Positions 15,004 to 23,000 of a stretch of DNA of 64,000 nucleotides are shown piece after piece. Position 1 is the first letter of the stretch; every line of letters begins with the position of its first letter. A program made the position numbers and the translations under genes. The notes under the pieces were generated by a model. The model searched no databases, was not told the DNA's origin, and was given only the letters and a program-made list of their open reading frames with translations. The stretch is from the NCBI GenBank assembly GCA_016280915.1, contig JAEEHQ010000094.1, forward strand, positions 1-64,000, given 5' to 3'. This DNA is from Bacteroidales bacterium. GTDB lineage: Bacteria > Bacteroidota > Bacteroidia > Bacteroidales > P3.

Positions 15004-16591
15004 TTTTATCTGTGTTTCTGGTAATTTGACTATTGATAGTATGGAGAGCCAACATATCATAGGTGGGATAGGCTATGACATCTTTTTCGAGCTGGCGACC
15101 TTGGGTCATGCTTTTGATAATGCTGCTTCGGCTCTTTTCTAAGTTGATGATGCGGCTGAGCATTTGTTTGGCCTTTCCGCTGTCCTCGAATAGCGTTGAC
15201 ATCCAACGACGTAGCGAAGATTTGATGCGATTGCCCTCATCAGCATTTAGCATGTCCACTTTTAGGAGAAGGTTGTCGATGGTCCAGTTGTTGCCGTGTT
15301 CTTCAAGATAGTAGGGACCATATTTAAAAGAAGTGTGGGAGTCGGGCATCAACTCGCGTTTGACAACATCGGTATAATTCTCATTGAAAGAATCCTGTAC
15401 TTTGTGGAACATCATACAGGAGTCGGCCAGCTGCTCTCCGGCTTTGATTGCGGGGCTGTTTTTGGCATCTTTCTTGGCGGCTTCACAAAGTTGTTCGGCA
15501 AGGTCATAGGCATAATAGAAAGGGTAGGCGGACTTGACGAATGCAATGCCAGCACATGCGGTTAGGCAATCGGTCTTATTACCTTTGGTGAAAACCTTGT
15601 AATCTTTATTATTTAGGATATTGGCAAGGTACTTACGTGTTTGCTGCTCAAATGCCTGCATGAAATTTTTCACATAATCGATGGCAAGGTCGCCACGGCA
15701 GATGAGGGTGTGGTCGTCGCCACCCAGCACGACAGGACGGATGGGGATGGCCTTGGAATCGCCAAATTGACCACGGACAGCATTAAACGCCATGTTGGCA
15801 GATTGGACAGTTGCCTTATTTAGATTTTCAGAGAAAAGCTTAAATTGTTCAGGGTTTGTGCCCACTTTACGAACAACCTGTCCCATGCCATTACCATCGA
15901 TATGAATGACGGCTATCCATTTGTTTTTGTCGATCATGTTTTCGATGTTGTAGGCTACTTCCTTGTTTTTAATAGGAATGTTGCCGAAGGCCTTTTGACA
16001 CAACCTGTAGGTGGTTTGGCGCGGAATATAGGTTATCTTGCGGCCACTCCGCTCGACCAGATAGTTGAGTTTGGCCACGGTGGCCTCGTCCAGATAATCT
16101 TCTCCTTCTTTATGCACAACAGGCATATTGGTGCGACGACTGCGTTGGAGACCGATAAGACCATGGCTCAGACTAACCATGGGTTTGTTGCGCTGAGACA
16201 AGAGAAGTTCAGCTAACGTTTCAGACGCATCGCTCAAGGGTTTGTTTTCGTCTAATAATAAGACAGCCTGGCTGATGGTGATGCCTGGGGCAAACTCGGA
16301 GATGCGCTTGGGAAAGTAGCGGACGACCTTACGACAGGCCTCTTCGTCGTTGAAAATGTAATTAACGGTTCCGGCAGCATGACGGATTGCACAGGGGTCG
16401 TTGCATAAGAGATTGTCTGCATCTTCGAAGCTAAGTTTGTTATCCCCAGTTAGCATCTTGGCAAACTCCAGCGTGCATATTTCTTCTACCAACTCGCTGG
16501 CCCCTACAATCTCACGCAGTTTGTTGGTTTGGAAAATGAAGCTCTGGATGCCTTGGACAGCTGCTCCATATAAGTATTTTTTACCTTCCAT
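14993..16591 (-). CDS. cas10: Cas10, HD-less large subunit with intact GGDD cyclase motif
   Basis: A 532-residue Cas10. The N-terminus (YGAAVQGIQSFIFQTNKLREIVGASELVEE) is the first palm domain of Cmr2-type proteins, with no HD nuclease domain before it. The second palm domain has AVIHIDGNGMGQ (D232) and VVLGGDDHTLI, so GGDD (290-293) is intact and the enzyme should make cyclic oligoadenylates on target RNA binding. C-terminal helices follow. The lack of HD means no DNA cleavage by this subunit, so immunity likely depends on RNA cleavage and on Csx1 activation. It lies between the WYL regulator (90 bp) and csm3 (11-bp overlap). The length is short for Cas10 because the HD part is missing. Confidence 0.95.
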   Translation of the reverse strand: MEGKKYLYGAAVQGIQSFIFQTNKLREIVGASELVEEICTLEFAKMLTGDNKLSFEDADNLLCNDPCAIRHAAGTVNYIFNDEEACRKVVRYFPKRISEFAPGITISQAVLLLDENKPLSDASETLAELLLSQRNKPMVSLSHGLIGLQRSRRTNMPVVHKEGEDYLDEATVAKLNYLVERSGRKITYIPRQTTYRLCQKAFGNIPIKNKEVAYNIENMIDKNKWIAVIHIDGNGMGQVVRKVGTNPEQFKLFSENLNKATVQSANMAFNAVRGQFGDSKAIPIRPVVLGGDDHTLICRGDLAIDYVKNFMQAFEQQTRKYLANILNNKDYKVFTKGNKTDCLTACAGIAFVKSAYPFYYAYDLAEQLCEAAKKDAKNSPAIKAGEQLADSCMMFHKVQDSFNENYTDVVKRELMPDSHTSFKYGPYYLEEHGNNWTIDNLLLKVDMLNADEGNRIKSSLRRWMSTLFEDSGKAKQMLSRIINLEKSRSSIIKSMTQGRQLEKDVIAYPTYDMLALHTINSQITRNTDKNEN

Positions 16592-16681
16592 ATATTGGGT
16601 GTTTATTGATATAATTAGATTTTAATCTTTTTTATTTAAGGATTTGACAGAATTCTCAATGAGGGTACCTTTTGTTGGTGG

Positions 16682-17770
16682 TTATTGTTGTTGAGTTATC
16701 CTCTGGTAAATGTCGCAAATGGATTGAGCTCGGTTGATTATCATTTCTTGTATATCCTTGGGCTCGAGCACTACAAGGTCGTTGCCGAAGGATGAGAGTT
16801 CGCGGATGAGCTCGTAGTTTACTTTGCAATCAATCGTGCAAAAGATTCCACCCTCCAGTTGGGGGTATTTCTCACGGTATTGTTCATCGGATTTGATGAG
16901 CTTGAAGGAAGAGTGTATGGACTTGGTGGTAACATAGCCCTTGGAGTTATCGCTGACCCAGAATAGTATTGTTTGGCATGGCTTATCTTGATAATTGGTG
17001 ACTCCTATTATTTCTTCGAAAAATTCAAAAAGTAACCCCGAATATTTTCGGTAGGGATGTTGTGTAAGAATGATAACTTGGTCGATAGAGTCAAGCCGGA
17101 AAGGCCATGGGACTTGGGCGACTTTTCCATTTTCTTCAACACATCCCATTAAGAACCATCGATTGTTGTATTCGCGCAACTGGTAAGGGTGGACAATACT
17201 GATGATGGGTACATCGGGTTCTTGGAACGTGTGGTGATGTAATTCAATGGGGCGTTGTTTGGTAATGGCTGAAAACAATTCGCCAAAGTATTGGGTGTTC
17301 TCTATGCAGCTGCTCTCCATAACGACAATAGGGTTCTCGTCTTGGGGTAACTCCTTTATCTGACTGCGAAGACGCTCAAGGCCTTTGAGATTGGGAATGC
17401 CTTCAAAATGGCCCAACAAGGAGAGCGATTGAGTTAAGATGTATTTCTCGTCTTCGGTCATGGGAACGGTGAAAATGGAAGAATGGGGGTCTTCGTAGTG
17501 AATCCATTTCATCGTGTATTTGTCAGAGTCGGATTTGCTACTATGGGCCGCGATGGGGGTGCGGAGGAGTGTGACGCTATTGCAAAATTCGGTTTCGATG
17601 AAGTCGAGGTCGTACTTGAGCGTACGTGACGAGATACCTAAAGAGCCTTCTTCTTCAAGACGTTGATTTAAACCATTAAGTAAAGTATCGTACGTATATT
17701 GGACGCTCTTATCGGAAAGCATCTGGTCGAGTATCTTGTATCGTTTTAAGGCATCTTTTGTGGCTGGCAT
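16682..17770 (-). CDS. WYL-domain transcriptional regulator of the cas operon
   Basis: A 362-residue protein with an N-terminal winged-helix-like region (SSRTLKYDLDFIE, about 45-60), a central region typical of the family (MTEDEKYILTQSLSLL, LKGLERLRSQI), and a WYL-like ligand-sensing domain (VHPYQLREYNNRWFLMGC, WPFRLDSIDQVI). The signature tripeptide is WFL rather than WYL. Such regulators often accompany type III and other CRISPR loci and bind nucleic acid or nucleotides. Here it sits inside the operon, 58 bp after cas6 and 90 bp before cas10. It is therefore probably co-transcribed and may act on the promoter at 18552-18582. Target and ligand are unknown. Confidence 0.9.
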   Translation of the reverse strand: MPATKDALKRYKILDQMLSDKSVQYTYDTLLNGLNQRLEEEGSLGISSRTLKYDLDFIETEFCNSVTLLRTPIAAHSSKSDSDKYTMKWIHYEDPHSSIFTVPMTEDEKYILTQSLSLLGHFEGIPNLKGLERLRSQIKELPQDENPIVVMESSCIENTQYFGELFSAITKQRPIELHHHTFQEPDVPIISIVHPYQLREYNNRWFLMGCVEENGKVAQVPWPFRLDSIDQVIILTQHPYRKYSGLLFEFFEEIIGVTNYQDKPCQTILFWVSDNSKGYVTTKSIHSSFKLIKSDEQYREKYPQLEGGIFCTIDCKVNYELIRELSSFGNDLVVLEPKDIQEMIINRAQSICDIYQRITQQQ

Positions 17771-17828
17771 GGTGATGATTGTTTCTGTCGTTGTTTCGTA
17801 ATAATGTTCATGAGGGCTTTATGGCATG

Positions 17829-18518
17829 TTACTTTTCACCTGTATTACCTTGAGTCCTTTGGATGATGATTCCATGTGCCATGCTGGCACCTTTGCCTAA
17901 GCCGATGTAGTTGGGGAGGGTGATGTTGCTTTTGAACTCACCGTCGAGAGTCATGTAGGGGATGCCCTTGAATCGGGTGACTCGGGGTTCACCGGTGTGG
18001 AGGATCTTGCATTGGATTTCGTTTTCAATCGTTACCCCCAGACCCTTGCAGGCCGAGAGGATGTTGCCGATGAGTACCTTCTCGAGCATCTGGGTGCGCT
18101 CAACCAATCCTTCCATTTCCATGTATTTTTGATGGTTTTCCGGATTCAGGGGTAACCAGTTGCGTAGATAGTAGGCAAATGACTCATTCCATACTTGTAC
18201 CAATGTGCGATGGGGAATGATGGATTCTATCTCGAATTGGGTGGCGGGCTTATCGCCTAACTTAAACATAAAGTCGCTGTTGCGGAAAAAAGCTCCAATC
18301 TCTTCAACCCCTTCTCCAACACAGACAATTGTGGCCTGCCCCTTGATGCATTTGTACTGGATCAATGGGTATCTGTACCGGAATCCATCCCCTTGGTGGT
18401 TGTGGAACAACTGACAGTTGCAGTCGCTTGCCGCCTCGATGATGGCACCCCGGAAGAGGGGGATTTCCCATTGAGCTATCTGATTTTTAAACTTGACTAT
18501 GAGTGTATTAATATACAT
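17829..18518 (-). CDS. cas6: Cas6 crRNA-processing endoribonuclease (Bacteroidota type)
   Basis: A 229-residue protein with a RAMP-like fold. The N-terminal strand MYINTLIVKF leads to FRGAII (22-27), the segment YRYPLIQYKCIKGQATIVCVGEG, and the C-terminal glycine-rich loop YIGLGKGASMAHGIII (204-219), the hallmark of Cas6. Histidines at 39, 41 and 103 are candidates for the active site, but which one acts is not clear. It is the first gene of the operon and has its own canonical promoter. It should cut the array transcript to make crRNAs for the type III complex. This subfamily is divergent from classical Cas6, so it might be annotated only as a CRISPR-associated protein. Confidence 0.88.
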   Translation of the reverse strand: MYINTLIVKFKNQIAQWEIPLFRGAIIEAASDCNCQLFHNHQGDGFRYRYPLIQYKCIKGQATIVCVGEGVEEIGAFFRNSDFMFKLGDKPATQFEIESIIPHRTLVQVWNESFAYYLRNWLPLNPENHQKYMEMEGLVERTQMLEKVLIGNILSACKGLGVTIENEIQCKILHTGEPRVTRFKGIPYMTLDGEFKSNITLPNYIGLGKGASMAHGIIIQRTQGNTGEK

Positions 18519-18551
18519 TATGATTGTTTTTCGTCACTACCATTAGAATTG

Positions 18552-18582
18552 CAAATGTACAAAGAAATGACGAAAAATCAAA
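18552..18582 (-). promoter_or_regulatory. cas operon promoter
   Basis: On the minus strand, TTTG (18582-18579), 19 bp, then TACATTTG (18559-18552) is a full match to the Bacteroidota -33/-7 consensus. Transcription would start near 18545, about 27 bases before the cas6 ATG. It is the only strong promoter found for the operon. Confidence 0.8.
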
Positions 18583-19307
18583 ATGATTAACACAATTTTT
18601 TTCAATTCTACCCAAGAGTAGCGGTACTGACTATTTAGTTGAAAGTTGAACGTTGAGAGTTTAGAGTTGTTGAGAGTTGAAAGTCAGTTTTTTTGTTCAA
18701 GTTTATTGTTTAACCCAAATCGGTCATTAGAAGAGTGAAAATGCATTATAAACGCTGCAAATGGCAGATAATCAACGAGCTGCATTACGATTATTCTAAT
18801 GATGGTCATTAGAAAAGCAACATTGTGTTTATGCATAATATGCTATTTCTCAGTTGCGGCAGATTTGTAATCTGACGCAAAATATTATAAAGATTTGCAA
18901 TCCAGAGCGGTCGAAAGGTTTTCAAGTTTGTGATTTATAAGGACTTAGTATTTTATATCGGTAAGCTTACCTGGGCGTGTCGCCACCAGACAGGTGGATG
19001 CCCAGAGCCATAATATAATCAACCATTTCCTGAACAGGAATTTGGCTTCTGCAAAGCCCAAGTCGTTCTTGCGCTTATATATCATTATCATAACGGCAGT
19101 ATTGAGGGGCATATACAATACTATGCGTAGGCCATTCTGTTAACATAGGGTTATGCAGGTGAACCGGGGTTTCTACGAGATGTTGCTACATATAGGTTAA
19201 ACTGATTAGCTTGTCAAATACTGGAATTTTTTGCAAATAGAATGGGTGAATGAACCCTGTAAGCTGACGGTAGGATGAAAAAAGGTAATGAATTTAGATA
19301 AAAATTG
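18583..19307. other. intergenic region with repeat remnants, no gene
   Basis: About 720 bp with no convincing gene. It contains a simple imperfect repeat (gttgagagttt and variants, 18640-18690) and a hairpin CAGATT-TGT-AATCTG near 18866. Near 19013-19144 an open stretch of about 40 codons ends in a stop and might be an eroded gene end. A transposase remnant is possible but could not be supported. Confidence 0.5.
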
Positions 19308-19315
19308 TACTTTTG
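19308..19315 (+). promoter_or_regulatory. -7 element for the GldM-like gene
   Basis: TACTTTTG, 24 bp before the ATG at 19339. It rules out the longer reading from 19288, which would begin upstream of the transcript. Confidence 0.55.
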
Positions 19316-19338
19316 CAAACAGAAAAAGAGGACTTGAC

Positions 19339-20040
19339 ATGAGAAATAATACGAGTTATAAGATGAAGAAAGGGGCTTTTATTGTGCCCATACTGGTATT
19401 TATGGCCTTGCTGACTCCAGCTCGAGGGCAGTATGACCGAGCGGTGGTGGCGTTGACGCGACTGGATTATGTTTACTACAACATTGATAATCCTATGTCG
19501 GTATCGGTGCCAGGGTTGATGCCCAGAGATTTGGTGGTGTATATAGGCGAAGAGAAGGCTTTCATCCACCGCGACCCCGATGGGAGCAACATCAACGACT
19601 TTATCATCCGCCCCAAAGACTCGACAGGGACAATCGATGTGCATGTGGACGAACGGCTAGAAGCCAACCTGACCAAGACACGAGGGATTGTAAGATTGAG
19701 GGTGATCACCCTCCCCGACCCTATCCTGTATCTTGGCTATGTGCGAGCGGGAGACACCGTGTCGCTGGACGATTTGCTGAACAAGGGCTACATACAGGTG
19801 AAAGCCGAGCTGGAAGACTTCAATTTCCCATTGGAGGCACCGGAAGTGCTGAGCTATGAGTTCAACCGCTCGGAATCCTTTCAACTACCCGTTGTGGTGA
19901 ATGGGGGCAAGATAACGCAGGAAGTACGTGACATGCTCGCCAAAGCGCGCCGGGACGAAACCATCTACATAGAACATGTGAAAGTACGCATGCCCGACGA
20001 GCGAATCGTCACCCTGAAAGCCGAGTTTCCGCTAAAGTAG
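19339..20040 (+). CDS. secreted GldM C-terminal-domain-like protein (233 aa)
   Basis: A signal peptide is visible (KMKKGAFIVPILVFMALLTPARGQ), followed by about 200 residues matching the C-terminal part of GldM/PorM, the type IX secretion and gliding motor protein: YVYYNIDNPMSVSVPG, a short strand-rich domain, LPDPILYLGYVRAGDTVSLDDLL, LEDFNFPLEAPEVLSYEF, and a closing pair of strands (IYIEHVKVRMPDERIVTLK). Full GldM has about 500 residues with an N-terminal membrane helix. This one has only the distal periplasmic domains. The start at 19339 follows a -7 element. A start at 19363 (MKKGAF) is also possible. It lies next to a T9SS cargo gene on the opposite strand. It may be an accessory periplasmic protein rather than a core motor part. 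Confidence 0.8.
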   Translation: MRNNTSYKMKKGAFIVPILVFMALLTPARGQYDRAVVALTRLDYVYYNIDNPMSVSVPGLMPRDLVVYIGEEKAFIHRDPDGSNINDFIIRPKDSTGTIDVHVDERLEANLTKTRGIVRLRVITLPDPILYLGYVRAGDTVSLDDLLNKGYIQVKAELEDFNFPLEAPEVLSYEFNRSESFQLPVVVNGGKITQEVRDMLAKARRDETIYIEHVKVRMPDERIVTLKAEFPLK

Positions 20041-20071
20041 CGAAAACAATCCCAAATAGAGGAAAGCCTTG

Positions 20072-23000
20072 CTATCGCACGACTACTTTCCTGGCTTTAA
20101 GGCCCTCTATCTGGACAAGATAGACACCGGCCGAAGAGACGGGGAAGGAGATTGACTCGCCCGCTTGAGCCTCAAAGGCGACGGGGCGACCTATGAGGTC
20201 GAAGACCGTTACAGCACGGTTGGCAGCACCTTGAACATGAATTGTTTTGTTGCCGGTGGTGATGACGCAAGATTCACCCTGCACATCGTCTATGCCCACC
20301 AAATCGCGGAAAAGGGCATAGAAGAGCGTGTCGCTGGTGACAACAATCGTGCGGGGATTGTCGGTAATGCTGTCGCTCCAACCCAAGAATTCGGCACCAG
20401 GGAAAGCCACCGCGGTAATGACAACCTCTTCGCCATAGGAGTACTCACCGGCTCCATAAAGGGCTCCGATAGCGGGGTAGTTGGCGGTGAGGGAAACCTG
20501 ATATGTTTCGGGTGCAAAGATGGCGGTATATTCGAAGTCGGAGAGGACCTGAACCGTTCGGGGATTCTGAGTGGAGCCATCGGACCAATATAAGAAGTGC
20601 GCCCTCTCGGCAGGAATGGCTTGAAGGGTGGCTTGGTCGCCATAGAAATAATAGCCTTGGCCAGAGACGGAACCTAGAGAATCATCGTTGCTGTTTACAG
20701 TTATGTAGTACTTTCCATCTGACTCAAAGAGCGCCGTGAAGGTACTATCGTACAACACGGTGACAAGACGAGGATTGGTAGTCACGCCATCGCTCCAGGC
20801 AACAAAATGGCAATGGCTGTCAGGAACAGCCTCGAGGAGAGCCTGCGAGAGGTAGTCATAAATACCAGCACCATTCACCACACCCAGATTCGTATCATTG
20901 GACAGACAAGAAATGATGCAATAATTAGAGGCAAAATGGGCAGCCAACATGGTGTCGCAAGTAATCACAATGGTGCGGGGATTGTCGAGCACCCCATCGC
21001 TCCAACCCAAGAAACGGCTGTTGCCGACAGGAATTGCCTCGATGGTGACCGAAGAGAGGTAGTTGTAGGAGCCTGCTCCGGAGGTCACACCCAAGGAGGT
21101 ATCGTTGGAAGGAACGGAGAGCGTGTAGACATTATAATCGAACAGGGCAGAGAAGACCGTGTCGGATGACACAATCACACGGCGTGGATTCTGGAGATTA
21201 CCATCACTCCACTGGGTGAAATGATAGCCATAATTGGGCAGCGCGGTCAGGTAGGTTGCCGTACCGTATGCCCAGGTGCCAGAGCCAAAGACTTGTCCCA
21301 TGACACTATCGGCAGAAAGGGCAAGGACAGCGTGTGTGTCGAGCGCAAATTGAGCGGTAAAAAGGGTGTCGCTGGTTAGGGTTACGAGACGGGGATTGGT
21401 GGTAATGCTGTCGGTCCATTGGACGAAATGATAGTGGGGCATAGGCATGGCCGTGATGGTGACCTGGCTGAGATAAGCATAAGAGCCACCACCGACAACA
21501 TTGCCAGCAGCGTAATTGGTACTGGAGGTATAGAGGGTGTAATTGATAGAATCGAACTGGGCGATAAGATTGACATCGCTGGTGACCGTTAGGATGCGCG
21601 GATTATCGGTATTGCCGTCGCTCCATTGGGCAAAATAGAAGCCATGCAACGGAGTGGCCGTAAGGTTTGCCTGTGAGTTGTAGACATAAATGCCCCCACC
21701 CGTCACGCTGCCCAATGCGTTGTTATTGGATGAAACCGAGACCGAATAGCTGTTGATGGCAAACTGGGCCACATAACTGGCGTTTTGGGTAACTGAAATC
21801 AGACGCGGGTTATCGGTATTGCCATCGTTCCACTGGGTGAAGTGGTAGCCATAGGAAGCTGTGGCGGTGATGTAGGTGTTGGCACCATGGACGAAAGAGC
21901 CTCCGCCGGAGGCGGTGCCCATGAGCGGATTGGCACTCGTGACGGAAACGGCATAGCTGTTGATGGCAAACTGCGCGGTATAAGAGGCGTTGCCCAAGAC
22001 GGTGACGAGACGAGGATTGCTGGTGTCGCCATCGTTCCATTGCACAAAATGATAACCGAAGGAAGGTACGGCAGAAATAGAGGCGATGCTATTGTAGCTG
22101 TAAACACCATTGCCATAGACAGTACCCATGGCGGTATCGTTGGCAGAAACGGCAACTGAGTAGTTGTTGGGAGCGAACTGAGCCACAAAGGAAGAGTCGC
22201 TTAAGACAACGAAGGTGCGGGGATTGTCGGTCACACCATCGGTCCATTGGACAAAGTGGTAGCCAAAATTGGCCGTAGCCGAAACGGTGGCAGATGAGAG
22301 GTAGTTGTAGCTGCCGTTGCCAAGCACACCTCCCATTGTATTATTGTTGCTTGCGACAGAGATATTGTAGATATTGACAGCAAAATTGGCACTAAAAGTG
22401 GAGTCTTGAGAAACCAATACGGTGCGCGGATTGGCGGTGATGCCGTCATGCCAAGCGGTGAAATGGTAGCCGTAGAATGGAGTGGCCGTGATGACGGCTT
22501 GATTTTGATAGTAATAGGTGCCGCCACCACTTACAGAACCCATGGTGGGATTATTGTTTATTACCGTGATGGTGGAATTGTTGGAGAGGAATATGGCAGT
22601 AAAGGTGGTATCCTGAGAGGCAAAAAGCAGTCGGGGGTTGGCGGTGTTGCCATCGTTCCAATACTGGAAATGGTAACCAGCATTGGCCGTGGCGGTGAGG
22701 ATAACCGAATCGTTGTAACTATAGAGGCCGGAACCCGTGACGGAGCCTGCCGCGGTGTCGTTGCTCAGGACCGTGACATAAGAATAGTCGGAGACAAAGA
22801 CTGCCATGAAAGAGGTGTCGGAGGATAAGGTTATTTGGCGAGGATTGGCGGTATTGCCGTCGTTCCAACGGATGAAATGATAGCCGGTGTTGGCAGATGC
22901 CTGAATTCGAGCAGTATGGTTGCTACAGGTGGGCTGCTGGAGGATGGTGACATTGCCCATGAGTGTATCGTTGGCAGATACATTCAGATCGAAAGGAGCT

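Noticed and set aside
19013-19144. Possible transposase remnant right of the cas operon
   Set aside because: About 40 open codons with no clear motif. The likeness was too weak to call.
19288-19338. 17-codon extension of the GldM-like protein
   Set aside because: It starts upstream of the -7 element at 19308-19315, and the signal peptide begins later.
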